64,000 nt of DNA from Bacillota bacterium (GTDB lineage Bacteria; Bacillota; Bacilli; Alicyclobacillales; SLC66): contig JAKACV010000008.1 of the NCBI GenBank assembly GCA_021821085.1, positions 1 through 64,000 of the forward strand, in the 5' to 3' direction. Under the pieces are notes generated by a model. That model had not been told where the DNA came from. It did no database searches and saw only the letters and a program-made list of their open reading frames with translations. How positions within the stretch are numbered: position 1 is the stretch's first letter; every line of letters begins with the position of its first letter. Both the position numbers and the translations under genes were made by a program. Positions 7,250 through 16,077 of this stretch are shown here, piece by piece.

Positions 7250-7506
7250 CAAATAGCGAAGCAGGACAGGAGTACCGTCTAGCCCACATGCAGAGAGTGA
7301 ATTCGGTAATTGCTGTGAGAGTTCACATGTGAAGAAGTAGGGAAGCTAGTCCGAAGGCTGCACGGATGAACGTGACGGATGCGCCCGTTAACGCGTATAG
7401 AGCGATGCAAGTCACATGAATGTATGTGTGGATGATTGCATAATAAGGGTGGTACCGCGTGAGTCTCACGTCCCTTGGTGGATGAGAGGCTTATTTTGTT
7501 TTGAGA
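7250..7506 (+). promoter_or_regulatory. T-box riboswitch controlling alaS
   Basis: The leader has the T-box layout: an AGTA-containing 5' strand of Stem I (near 7271), a distal stem (GTGAATTC to GAGAGTTCAC, 7306-7326), the signature AGGGTGGTACCGCG at 7446-7459 that pairs with the uncharged tRNA acceptor end, then a competing terminator (AGTCTC with GAGGCT, T-rich tail near 7492-7502). A GCT followed by A at 7345-7347 is a possible specifier codon, consistent with tRNA-Ala. Uncharged tRNA-Ala would allow read-through into alaS. Confidence 0.93.
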
Positions 7507-7525
7507 CGAGACTGGGGGCTTGAGC

Positions 7526-10147
7526 ATGAAAGGTAGCGAGTTAAGAAGGATGTATGTTGAGTTTTTTCGCGAAAAGGAACACGATATTATGCCAAGTGCA
7601 AGTCTCGTTCCGCAAGATGACGCTTCATTACTATGGATCAATAGCGGGATGGCGCCGTTAAAGAAATACTTTGATGGTCGGGTGGCGCCTTCTAATCCGC
7701 GTATGACCAATAGTCAAAAGTGTATTCGCACGAATGATATTGAAAACGTAGGAAAGACAGCCCGTCATCAAACATTTTTTGAGATGTTAGGTAACTTTTC
7801 AATCGGTGATTATTTTAAACGCGAAACTATTCATTGGGCATGGGAATTTCTTACTGAGCGTATTGGGCTCGATGCACATCGTCTCTCCGTTACCATTCAT
7901 CCTGAAGATGATGAAGCATTTCTCATTTGGCATCGCGAAATCGGTGTTCCTGAAGAGAAAATCTTGCGCCTAGAAGAAAACTTTTGGGACATTGGAGAAG
8001 GACCTTGTGGACCTAATTCAGAGGTATTCTTCGATCGCGGAAAAGAAGTTGGGTGCGGGCGTGAAGAGTGTGATGCGGCCTGTGATTGTGATCGTCACCT
8101 TGAAATTTGGAATCTGGTGTTTAGCCAGTACAATCATAATCCGGATGGTTCATATACACCCCTTCCTAAGAAAAACATCGATACCGGCATGGGTCTTGAG
8201 CGTACGGCATCCGTATTACAAAATGTAGCAACTAATTTTGATACGGATTTATTCCGTCCAATTATTGACGAGGCTGCACGTTTGGTTGGGGTTCAGTACG
8301 GAGTGACGCAGGATATTGACACGAAATTGAAAATTATCGCAGACCACGTTCGAACGGTCTCATTTTCGATTACGGATGGGGTTTCACCAAGTAATGAAGG
8401 GAGAGGGTATGTTATTCGGCGTTTGCTTCGACGCGCAGTGCGCAGTGGGAAGCAGTTGGGTTACAATCACCCGTTCTTGCATCGCCTCGTGGCCACTGTT
8501 GGAACTATTATGGAAGATTATTACCCTGAGGTTTTACAAAAAAAAGAGTATGTGGAGCGCATCATTCGACTGGAAGAAGATCGGTTCTTCGAAACGCTGA
8601 CTGAAGGAGAATCACTGCTTGATCAAGTCATTTCGCAGGTAAAAAAGCAAGGGAAAAATATAATCCCTGGGGCACAAGCATTCAAATTATATGATACCTA
8701 TGGTTTTCCAGTTGATTTGACAGAGGAAATCGCGGCGGAAAATGGACTTTCTGTGGATCGCGAAGCGTTTTCGAAGGCACTTGAGGAGCAACGTGCGCGC
8801 GCGCGTAATGCGCGTCAGGAAATTGATAGTATGCAGGTCCAGACTACTGTACTACGCGATTTGGATGAGAAAAGCTCATTTGTTGGATATACGGAGTACT
8901 CAATACCTGCAAAGATCGAGTGGATGCTGGTCAGTGGCGAAGTTGCCGCCGTGGCTGAACTAGGTGAACGTGTCCAGATTGTGCTTGATCGTACGCCGTT
9001 TTATGCAGAAAGTGGAGGACAAGCGGCTGATCGTGGCATGCTCATTCATCCTAGTTTTGAATTGCGTGTACTCGATGTGCAAAAAGCACCACACGGTCAA
9101 CATGTGCATGATTGTGAAGTTGTTATGGGCAGAGCGACAATTGAAACAGTGGTCACAGCAGCGATTGATGTCAATGCCAGACTGGATATCATGAAACATC
9201 ATACTGCCACTCACTTGTTGCATAAGGCGTTACGTGAGGTACTTGGTGAACATGTGGCACAGGCTGGATCATTAGTTCAATCAGATCGCTTACGATTTGA
9301 TTTCTCACATGTGGGTGCCCTGTCGAGTGATGAGTTGGAGCAAGTGGAGCGTCTTGTCAATGAAGAGATTTGGCGCGATGAAGTGGTGACGATCGAAGAA
9401 ATGCCGCAGAAGCAAGCGAAGTTACTTGGAGCAATGGCGTTATTTGGGGAAAAATATGGAGACATCGTCCGGGTGGTGCGCGCTGGAACCTATTCATTGG
9501 AGCTGTGTGGGGGATGTCATGTCGAGCGCACGGGGCAAATTGGTTTGTTTAAGTTAGTTCAAGAGAGTGGCATTGGCTCTGGTGTGCGACGTGTAGAGGC
9601 TGTGACAGGGAAGCATGCATATGAGCATGTTCTAGCAGAAGAAAAGTTGCTTTTCACCATGGCAGAATCAATGCGTGCCAATGTAGCGCAGCTTCCCGAG
9701 CGTATTGATGCTATGCTTGGTCATACCAAGCAATTGCAACGGGAAATTGAAGGATTGACAGCGAAACTTGGTAGAGTCGAAGCGATGCAACTATTGAATC
9801 AGATTGAACCGATTTTTGGCGGACATATGCTTGTTGCCAAATTGCAAGATCTGGATGTGGAAGGGTTGCGTGCAATTGTCGATGAACTAAAGTCGCGGCG
9901 AAATGATCTGTTGATTCTCCTTGGATCGACCAAGGAGAATAAAGTTGCTTTTGTGGTATATGTACCAATTGAATACCAGACAAAAGGGTACCATGCAGGC
10001 AAACTAGTGAAAGAAGTGGCAGCTGTTGCAGGGGGAACTGGTGGTGGTCGTGCCGATATTGCGCAAGCTGGTGGAAAACAACCTGAGCAACTTGATGCAG
10101 CGTTACGTAAGGCAAAACACCTGTTGACCGTTCAATTGACACAATGA
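7526..10147 (+). CDS. alaS: Alanyl-tRNA synthetase
   Basis: About 873 residues, normal length. It charges tRNA-Ala and edits misacylated tRNA. The catalytic domain starts with ELRRMYVEFFREKEH and contains the class II motif 2 region (RHQTFFEMLGNFSIGD). The editing domain carries HTATH (residues 559-563) and CGGCH (661-665), the four zinc-binding positions. A C-terminal glycine-rich GGTGGGRADIAQAGG block belongs to C-Ala. ATG 7526 lies eight bases after GGGGG; an in-frame TTG at 7520 would add two residues. Controlled by the T-box leader. A hairpin at 10214-10251 follows. Confidence 0.98.
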   Translation: MKGSELRRMYVEFFREKEHDIMPSASLVPQDDASLLWINSGMAPLKKYFDGRVAPSNPRMTNSQKCIRTNDIENVGKTARHQTFFEMLGNFSIGDYFKRETIHWAWEFLTERIGLDAHRLSVTIHPEDDEAFLIWHREIGVPEEKILRLEENFWDIGEGPCGPNSEVFFDRGKEVGCGREECDAACDCDRHLEIWNLVFSQYNHNPDGSYTPLPKKNIDTGMGLERTASVLQNVATNFDTDLFRPIIDEAARLVGVQYGVTQDIDTKLKIIADHVRTVSFSITDGVSPSNEGRGYVIRRLLRRAVRSGKQLGYNHPFLHRLVATVGTIMEDYYPEVLQKKEYVERIIRLEEDRFFETLTEGESLLDQVISQVKKQGKNIIPGAQAFKLYDTYGFPVDLTEEIAAENGLSVDREAFSKALEEQRARARNARQEIDSMQVQTTVLRDLDEKSSFVGYTEYSIPAKIEWMLVSGEVAAVAELGERVQIVLDRTPFYAESGGQAADRGMLIHPSFELRVLDVQKAPHGQHVHDCEVVMGRATIETVVTAAIDVNARLDIMKHHTATHLLHKALREVLGEHVAQAGSLVQSDRLRFDFSHVGALSSDELEQVERLVNEEIWRDEVVTIEEMPQKQAKLLGAMALFGEKYGDIVRVVRAGTYSLELCGGCHVERTGQIGLFKLVQESGIGSGVRRVEAVTGKHAYEHVLAEEKLLFTMAESMRANVAQLPERIDAMLGHTKQLQREIEGLTAKLGRVEAMQLLNQIEPIFGGHMLVAKLQDLDVEGLRAIVDELKSRRNDLLILLGSTKENKVAFVVYVPIEYQTKGYHAGKLVKEVAAVAGGTGGGRADIAQAGGKQPEQLDAALRKAKHLLTVQLTQ

Positions 10148-10213
10148 ATAGTGTCTCTGTTGCGTTTTTGTATTGAATCGAAAATAATAGCGGATAATGG
10201 GTACCGTCGCCTA

Positions 10214-10251
10214 CATCCTAAAATTGCGAGTGAAAAGAGGATTTTAGGATG
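10214..10251. terminator. 11-bp perfect stem-loop between alaS and ireB
   Basis: CATCCTAAAAT (10214-10224) pairs perfectly with ATTTTAGGATG (10241-10251) around a 16-base loop. No T-run follows, so it may be a processing or stability element rather than a classical terminator. Confidence 0.5.
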
Positions 10252-10309
10252 CAGGTGTGGAATATAGCGAACGTAGGACGATAAGCACCGCGAAGGGAGT
10301 TTTGCCCGT

Positions 10310-10570
10310 ATGTCTTCATTTGAAGAAACGATGCAATTTCGACTTCGGCCAGATGAGCCGAACCGAGCGGAGCGTGCGCTGATGCTAGCTTACGATGCAC
10401 TGACAGAGAAGGGGTATAATCCGATTCATCAGATTTCGGGATACCTGATTTCGGGTGATCCAGCCTATATAACGAGTTTCAAGGATGCGCGCGATGCGGT
10501 TCGTAGAGTGGAACGCGATGAACTGATTGAGGAGTTAGTGCGCGCTTATTTAGCCGCCCGTTTGTCATGA
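10310..10570 (+). CDS. ireB: IreB family regulatory phosphoprotein (YrzL, UPF0297)
   Basis: 86 residues, full family length. The central [23 protein letters not shown] block and the C-terminal [13 protein letters not shown] are hallmarks of the family. In Enterococcus the homologue is phosphorylated by the PASTA kinase IreK and affects cephalosporin resistance. The start MSSFEETM matches the family. Its stop overlaps the ruvX start (ATGA), and the order alaS-ireB-ruvX-yrzB-mltG is the usual Bacillota arrangement. Confidence 0.96.
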   Translation: MSSFEETMQFRLRPDEPNRAERALMLAYDALTEKGYNPIHQISGYLISGDPAYITSFKDARDAVRRVERDELIEELVRAYLAARLS

Positions 10571-10995
10571 GAGTGCTTGGAATTGACTATGGCGATGCAC
10601 GTATTGGCATCGCGTTAAGTGATCCTCTGTGGATAACTGCACAGGCGTATGAAGTGATTGATCGCAAAAAGGTGGTTGATCCAATTGCGCGCATTGCGGA
10701 CATCATTTCAATCAATGATGTGGGACGACTCGTCATTGGGTTGCCTGTACACATGAATGGTTCCATGGGAGAACGGGTAGAACAGACAAAGATATTTGCA
10801 CGGCAGCTAGAAAGTGTGGTTGGCCTTCCGATGGAGTGGGTTGATGAGCGTCTGACGACAGTGAGTGCGGAAAAGCTACTTATTCAGTCTGATGTAAGAA
10901 GGGGCAAGCGTAAAAAAGTAGTTGACAAGATCGCCGCTGCGCTCATCCTACAGACGTATCTGGAGTCTAAGGGGAGAACACAACATGATGGATGA
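10567..10995 (+). CDS. ruvX: Holliday junction resolvase RuvX / pre-16S rRNA nuclease YqgF
   Basis: 142 residues with the RNase H-like fold markers: [15 protein letters not shown] at the N-terminus, [14 protein letters not shown] in the middle, and WVDERLTT followed by the basic [14 protein letters not shown] segment. Acidic D and E residues for metal binding are in place. The family acts in 16S 5'-end processing and possibly recombination. Start ATG overlaps the ireB stop; the end overlaps the yrzB start. Confidence 0.95.
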   Translation: MRVLGIDYGDARIGIALSDPLWITAQAYEVIDRKKVVDPIARIADIISINDVGRLVIGLPVHMNGSMGERVEQTKIFARQLESVVGLPMEWVDERLTTVSAEKLLIQSDVRRGKRKKVVDKIAAALILQTYLESKGRTQHDG

Positions 10996-11260
10996 ACTGT
11001 TACAAGGGCGTGTTGTTCTAGTAGATGATGAAAAACAAGAAGAACCCTATCGAGTTTTGCGAGTGATCGAGATGAATGAGCGACATTATGTCGTTTTGCA
11101 GTCCGAATTAGACACGAAGGAAGAACCGCTCATTTTACGCGTCGAGGGCAACATTGAGGCAGATGAGGTCTCATTTACAGGAATCGAAGATGATGACGAA
11201 TGGGAGAACGTAGCTGAAGCATTCGACACCATTCTCTTTGAACTGGACGATCAGAGTTAA
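10985..11260 (+). CDS. yrzB: DUF1292 family protein (YrzB-like)
   Basis: About 91 very acidic residues. The pattern VVLVDDEKQEEPYRVLRVIEMNERHYVVLQ and a Glu/Asp-rich C-terminus fit DUF1292, small proteins of unknown role encoded between ruvX and mltG. ATG 10985 has GGGGAG eight bases upstream; a second ATG follows directly. The TAA shares its last A with the mltG ATG. Confidence 0.9.
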   Translation: MMDELLQGRVVLVDDEKQEEPYRVLRVIEMNERHYVVLQSELDTKEEPLILRVEGNIEADEVSFTGIEDDDEWENVAEAFDTILFELDDQS

Positions 11261-12354
11261 TGGCAGATTTGCATTTGCTGCGAAGACGTCTACGCCGCCC
11301 TGCGTTGATCGTCTCTATGATCGTGATTGTATGTGCGGTTCTTCTCTCTGTAACATATGGTGTGATTCAGTGGATGGTGAACAGCCCATCAGGAAAGCTT
11401 GGATCCACCCAGTGGATGAATGTGAGTCAAGGAATGTCAAGTGCTGAAATTGCCAACCTACTTGCGACACACGGAGTGATTCGTAGTCCCTTTTTCTTTC
11501 GTCTGTACTTATCGATCACTCATCAAGGTGCGGACTTGCAAGCTGGACGCTATCCGTTTCATTCTGGCATGACGATGGTGCAAGTGATTCAGGAGTTAAA
11601 GCAGGGAGCGGCGCAGTATAACACAGAAAAGGTGACGATCCCAGAAGGTTTCACTGTACGGCAGATTGCGTCAACGCTCGCGACACATAAGATATGCTCG
11701 GAACAGGCGTTTATGAATGCAGTTCAACATGATCATTTTTCTTATTGGTTTATAAAGCAGCTTCCGCATAATAAAGCAATTCGCGATCCATTAGAAGGGT
11801 ATCTGTTTCCAGATACGTATGATTTTTTGATTGGTGAATCGCCAAAAATGGTTTTAAACACGATGCTCGGCGAGATGAATCAGGTGCTCACACCTGCTCG
11901 ATTGAGTGTGATGCATCAGGATGGATTGACGCTGCCACAAATGTTAACGATCGCGTCGATGGTGGAACGCGAAGCGAAGTTAAATAGTGAGCGTCCATTG
12001 ATCGCAAGTGTCATCTATAATCGCTTACATCATCATCCACCCATGCGTTTGCGTATTGATGCAACTGTGCTCTATGCGATCGGCTACCATTCTTCACTTG
12101 CTCCATCGGCATTTTTGGTGAATAATCCGTATAATACGTACGTCAACTATGGATTGCCTCCTGGACCAATTGCCAATCCGGGACTAGCTTCGATTGATGC
12201 GACACTGCATCCAACTAAAACCGATTATTATTATTATGTGGCGAAAGGGAATGGCACTGGTGCGAGCTACTTTGCGACGACTTATAGTCAGCAGTTAGCG
12301 AACGAAGCAAAACGGCAACAGAATCTTGCTAAACGCCAACATACAGGGAGTTAA
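11260..12354 (+). CDS. mltG: Endolytic murein transglycosylase MltG
   Basis: 364 residues: a cytoplasmic basic start, one membrane helix (about residues 16-38), a LysM-like region with IPEGFTVRQIAS, and the YceG catalytic domain with EGYLFPDTYDF, MVEREAKL (catalytic Glu within residues 236-238) and SVIYNRL, then GLPPGPIANPG. It cleaves nascent glycan strands at the membrane and so sets strand length. Translation is coupled to yrzB (TAATG). Next in the window is sigK, not the yrrM-yrrN-yrrO-udk series of Bacillus, so synteny breaks here. Confidence 0.96.
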   Translation: MADLHLLRRRLRRPALIVSMIVIVCAVLLSVTYGVIQWMVNSPSGKLGSTQWMNVSQGMSSAEIANLLATHGVIRSPFFFRLYLSITHQGADLQAGRYPFHSGMTMVQVIQELKQGAAQYNTEKVTIPEGFTVRQIASTLATHKICSEQAFMNAVQHDHFSYWFIKQLPHNKAIRDPLEGYLFPDTYDFLIGESPKMVLNTMLGEMNQVLTPARLSVMHQDGLTLPQMLTIASMVEREAKLNSERPLIASVIYNRLHHHPPMRLRIDATVLYAIGYHSSLAPSAFLVNNPYNTYVNYGLPPGPIANPGLASIDATLHPTKTDYYYYVAKGNGTGASYFATTYSQQLANEAKRQQNLAKRQHTGS

Positions 12355-12390
12355 AGGGTCAAGAGTCTCACATGTTCACTGTCCTTTGTG

Positions 12391-12398
12391 CATACACT
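12391..12398 (+). promoter_or_regulatory. Possible sporulation -10 element upstream of sigK
   Basis: CATACACT matches the -10 consensus of mother-cell sigma-E promoters (CATACA-T) and partly that of sigma-K. No convincing -35 is seen at the right spacing. Placed 36 bases before the sigK start, it fits the known mother-cell control of sigK. Confidence 0.4.
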
Positions 12399-12426
12399 TT
12401 TTGCGCGGTGCAAAGGAGGTTTATAG

Positions 12427-13122
12427 ATGGGGCTCTTGACCATATTGGCAATGCTTGTACGAGAGTTGTCCGTTTTTGTTTCCTTTGTTAAAAATCACAC
12501 CTTTCCTCAACCTTTGACGAATGAACAGGAAGAAAGAGCAATCAAACAATTGCAACAGGGAGATGAAGAGGCGAGAAATCTCTTGATTGAACACAACTTG
12601 AGACTGGTCGCCCATATTGTCAAAAAGTACGGGCAAGGAAAAGATGATGCAGATGATCTGATCTCCATCGGAACGATTGGATTAATCAAGGGGATTCAAA
12701 CGTTCAAGCCAGATAAAGGTGTCCGGTTGGCTACCTATGCAGCACGCTGTATTGAAAATGAAATTTTAATGCACATGCGGTCGCTTCGCAAAGTGAAAAA
12801 AGACGTATCTATTCATGAACCGATTGGGCAAGACAAGGAAGGTAATGAAGTTTCATTACTGGATGTACTTGGCACAGAGGATGATGAAATTCTTGCATCA
12901 CTCCAATTTCGCATGGACCGAGATCGTATTTATAGCGGCTTAGCTGTGTTAGATCCTCGTGAACGGCAGATTATTTGGTCGCGTTTTGGATTACCTTATG
13001 GAACAGAGAAGACGCAACGGGAGATCGCACACGAACTTGGGATTTCACGTTCGTATGTGTCTCGAATTGAAAAACGCGCATTGCATAAATTGCAGGAGCA
13101 ATTTAAACAAACACCCGGATAA
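12427..13122 (+). CDS. sigK: RNA polymerase sporulation sigma factor sigma-K (pro-form)
   Basis: 231 residues in one uninterrupted frame. An N-terminal hydrophobic pro-sequence (about residues 1-20, LLTILAMLVRELSVFVSF) precedes KNHTFPQPL, where SpoIVFB would cleave at the mother-cell membrane. Region 2 has HNLRLVAHIVKKY, DLISIGTIGLIKGI and TYAARCIENEILMH; region 4 has KTQREIAHELGISRSYVSRIEKRAL. It drives late mother-cell genes. AAAGGAGG precedes ATG. Unlike B. subtilis, no skin-type element splits the gene. Confidence 0.96.
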   Translation: MGLLTILAMLVRELSVFVSFVKNHTFPQPLTNEQEERAIKQLQQGDEEARNLLIEHNLRLVAHIVKKYGQGKDDADDLISIGTIGLIKGIQTFKPDKGVRLATYAARCIENEILMHMRSLRKVKKDVSIHEPIGQDKEGNEVSLLDVLGTEDDEILASLQFRMDRDRIYSGLAVLDPRERQIIWSRFGLPYGTEKTQREIAHELGISRSYVSRIEKRALHKLQEQFKQTPG

Positions 13123-13202
13123 TGTAGGGGGACAGCACTTCTTTGCATCGTTATTCTGCCTGTGATACGATGAAGAACATCGATAGGGAAGGCGGAATGT
13201 AG

Positions 13203-13769
13203 GTGCTCGGTTCACTGCGACCGCATGAGTACGTGACATCGATTTATCACATTCACCTCGAACGGTTATGGGAAAATGGGATTCGAGGGATTATTACAGA
13301 CCTTGACAACACTCTGGTGGAGTGGAATTCACCACATGCGACGGAAAAATTGATGGCTTGGCTTGTGCAGGTGGAGAGACTCGGATTCCGAATCTGTATT
13401 CTGTCCAATAATAGAGATGCGCTACGCGTGTCTAATTTTGCCCGGCCGCTGAACATACCGGCTCTACACAAAGCGGGCAAACCGCGAAAAGCTTCTTTCT
13501 ATACAGCGCTATCGCAGCTTAACACAGATGCGACCGCAACGGCGATGATTGGGGATCAACTCTTTACAGATATTTTAGGTGGGAATCGACTGGGAATGTA
13601 TACAATTTTGGTTGAACCGATTCATCCACATGAGTTCATTGGCACTCGGCTTATACGTTTGGCTGAACGTGCTGTTTTGTGCGGGAAGAGGCCGAGTGCT
13701 ATGCAATCAGAACATTTTTTGTTTTATGTAACTGTTGATGATAAAGAAGGAGAAGAGTTTCATTCATGA
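13203..13769 (+). CDS. yqeG: YqeG family HAD IIIA-type phosphatase
   Basis: 188 residues. HAD motif I reads ITDLDNTLVEW, motif II ILSNN, and a later K precedes MIGDQLFTDILGGNR (motif IV). This places it in YqeG, HAD phosphatases conserved beside yqeH, substrate unproven; some homologues act on phosphatidylglycerophosphate. GTG 13203 follows GGAAGGCGG. The stop overlaps the yqeH start (ATGA). Confidence 0.94.
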   Translation: MLGSLRPHEYVTSIYHIHLERLWENGIRGIITDLDNTLVEWNSPHATEKLMAWLVQVERLGFRICILSNNRDALRVSNFARPLNIPALHKAGKPRKASFYTALSQLNTDATATAMIGDQLFTDILGGNRLGMYTILVEPIHPHEFIGTRLIRLAERAVLCGKRPSAMQSEHFLFYVTVDDKEGEEFHS

Positions 13770-14872
13770 GCATGGTTTGTACTGGGTGTGGCGCTCCGCT
13801 GCAGATGGATCGCGAGGGCGAAAAAGGTTATATTACCGGCGACGCATTTATGCGCGAATATCCGCAGTGTCAGCGGTGTTACCGCATTAAACATTATGGC
13901 GAGGTTACGCCTGTCAGCGTAACAGAACAAGATTATCGAGCGGCCGTCATGCATGCGCTTGAGCGGCCGTCAGTAGTTCTATATGCTGTTGATCTATTTG
14001 ATTTTAATGGCAGTGTGGTGAGGGGACTGCAAGGATTACTCAATCAACACCGAGTGATTTTGGCAGCCAATAAGTTTGATTTATTTCCGGAGCGTACAAA
14101 CGCTGATCGGGTACGTGGATGGTTGTGGCGAGAAGCGCGGCGCCATGACATCGATCCTGCAGAGGTGTTTGTCGTCAGCGCGAAAACTGGCAACGGAGTT
14201 GACGCGTTGTTCGAACGATTGCGACGTGAGGCCAGGGACAAGCCTATCATTGTGGTTGGTATGGCCAATGTAGGTAAATCATCTATTTTGAATCGAATTT
14301 TACATCTGAGTGATCCGAATGAAGGGCAACTTTATACGACAAGCCAATTTCCGGGCACAACGCTTGGACCGTTAGCATTTAAGATGGGGAAGACGGGGCT
14401 CACTGTGATTGATACGCCTGGGTTACTCGGGGAACATCGTTTGCAAGATCGCGTTTGTATCGATTCTCTTAAACAGATACTTCCAACCAAACGCATTCGT
14501 CCACGCGGTTATCAGTTGCAGGCTGGACAGACACTGTTCCTAGGGGGATTGGCACGACTGGATTTTGTATCCGGTGCACCACAATCATTTGTTATCTATG
14601 CTGGGAATCAGCTTGTTGTTCATCGGACAAAGTTAGAAAAGGCAGATGAATTGTACGAACGGCATCGCGGGCAGTTGCTTACGCCTCCGTGTTCGAACTG
14701 TGATGCTTCGTTACAAAAATTATTTAGTAAAAAAATGGGTTTCAAAGAAGGGCGACCAGTGGATATTGTGATCCCGGGACTAGGTTGGATTCGCTTATCC
14801 GGGGCTACTGTAGACCTGCGATTGCATACACCACATCGGATTGATCCTGCAGTTCGACCTGCCTTGATTTAA
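13766..14872 (+). CDS. yqeH: Ribosome biogenesis GTPase YqeH
   Basis: 368 residues. It has an N-terminal treble-clef zinc finger (CTGCGAP with CQRCYRIKHY), then a circularly permuted GTPase: NKFD (G4, residues 102-105), VSAKTGNGVD (G5), then GMANVGKSS (G1, 165-173) and DTPG (G3). The family acts in 30S assembly. Start overlaps yqeG; the aroE gene follows after about 30 bases in the classic yqeG-yqeH-aroE order. Confidence 0.97.
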   Translation: MSMVCTGCGAPLQMDREGEKGYITGDAFMREYPQCQRCYRIKHYGEVTPVSVTEQDYRAAVMHALERPSVVLYAVDLFDFNGSVVRGLQGLLNQHRVILAANKFDLFPERTNADRVRGWLWREARRHDIDPAEVFVVSAKTGNGVDALFERLRREARDKPIIVVGMANVGKSSILNRILHLSDPNEGQLYTTSQFPGTTLGPLAFKMGKTGLTVIDTPGLLGEHRLQDRVCIDSLKQILPTKRIRPRGYQLQAGQTLFLGGLARLDFVSGAPQSFVIYAGNQLVVHRTKLEKADELYERHRGQLLTPPCSNCDASLQKLFSKKMGFKEGRPVDIVIPGLGWIRLSGATVDLRLHTPHRIDPAVRPALI

Positions 14873-14901
14873 GTTTTACATGCGAAAGGGGGAAGAGGAA
14901 T

Positions 14902-15759
14902 TTGCCAGACTTGCTTGCCGTACTCGGTCATCCGATCGGGCATTCGCTTTCCCCAGTCATGCACAACGCAGCCATCGCGGATCTTCGGAAAGACGCGCTA
15001 TATACTGCGATTGATGTACATCCGCTGCTACTTAAACAAGCACTCGTCGGGTTGCGTGCACTTGGCTTTCTAGGGGCCAATTTGACTATTCCACATAAAG
15101 AACAGGCAGTGCCGCTCTTGGACAATGTGACAGACGTAGCTATGCGTATTGGTGCTGTGAACACGATTTATCGCGATCAGGAACAATTGATTGGGGACAA
15201 CACAGATGGTGCAGGATGGGCACAGTCGATCACTAGACAATTGCAATGTTCGCTTCATGGAATGCGGGCACTGATCATTGGGGCGGGTGGTGCTGCACGA
15301 GCGGTCGGAGATGCACTTCTGGAAGCTGGCTGTGAGTCACTCACACTTGCGAATCGCGATGTCGTTCGTGCGCTTACGTTAGCTGAATATCTGCGTTCTT
15401 GGTATCCGAATAAAGTCATTCAAGCTGTATCCTTCCCGGATTTATCCACAATTGGAATGGACTTACTCGTCAATACGACACCAGTAGGGATGTACGGTCA
15501 TTTGGAAGGGCGCATGCCAATCGAAGGTTCTCTATTGCACGAAGGATTGATCGTGAGTGATCTCGTATATCGCCCATTGCAAACGCCCCTCATCGAAGCG
15601 GCAAAGGCGCAAGGAGCACGTGTGCACGGAGGGCTTGGCATGCTCGTCAATCAAGGGGCGCTTTCTTTTGCGATGTGGTTTGGAGAAACCCCATCGTTAT
15701 CTGTGATGGAACGAGCAATAGGAGAAAAATTAGCGATACATTATCCACAACAAGTATAG
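14902..15759 (+). CDS. aroE: Shikimate dehydrogenase
   Basis: 285 residues, normal length. It reduces 3-dehydroshikimate with NADPH in the chorismate pathway. Substrate-binding LGHPIGHSLSPVMHN, catalytic Lys in NLTIPHKE, DNTDGAGW, the nucleotide-binding GAGGAARA and the C-terminal GLGMLVNQGALSF are all present. The start is TTG 14902 after GGGGGAAGAGGAA. It sits between yqeH and yhbY. Confidence 0.97.
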   Translation: MPDLLAVLGHPIGHSLSPVMHNAAIADLRKDALYTAIDVHPLLLKQALVGLRALGFLGANLTIPHKEQAVPLLDNVTDVAMRIGAVNTIYRDQEQLIGDNTDGAGWAQSITRQLQCSLHGMRALIIGAGGAARAVGDALLEAGCESLTLANRDVVRALTLAEYLRSWYPNKVIQAVSFPDLSTIGMDLLVNTTPVGMYGHLEGRMPIEGSLLHEGLIVSDLVYRPLQTPLIEAAKAQGARVHGGLGMLVNQGALSFAMWFGETPSLSVMERAIGEKLAIHYPQQV

Positions 15760-15773
15760 AAACGGTGGTTATT

Positions 15774-16070
15774 ATGGTTCTTTCAGGAAAACAATCGCGT
15801 TATTTGCGCACATTAGCTCACCCATTGCAACCGATTATTCAAATTGGGAAAGGCGGGATTTCCGATCAAGTCATTGATCAAATTGGGTTAGCGCTTGAGG
15901 CGCGTGAATTGATTAAAATTTCAGTGCTAAACAATAGCTTACTTTCTGTACAAGAAGCAGCTGAAGCGGTGCAAGTGGGAACGAAAGCGGAGATCGTGCA
16001 GACGATCGGTCGAACAGTGATTGCGTATCGGCGCTCACAAGATCATCGTTCGATCGTACTGCCACGCTAA
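15774..16070 (+). CDS. yhbY: YhbY family RNA-binding (CRM domain) protein
   Basis: 98 residues. LSGKQSRYLRTLAHPLQPIIQIGKGGISD is the CRM-domain opening with the GKGG loop, and the sheet ends with GRTVIAYRRS. The family binds pre-50S particles. ATG 15774 comes 15 bases after aroE, with a GGTGG site upstream. nadD follows after eight bases. Confidence 0.94.
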   Translation: MVLSGKQSRYLRTLAHPLQPIIQIGKGGISDQVIDQIGLALEARELIKISVLNNSLLSVQEAAEAVQVGTKAEIVQTIGRTVIAYRRSQDHRSIVLPR

Positions 16071-16077
16071 TTGTCTT

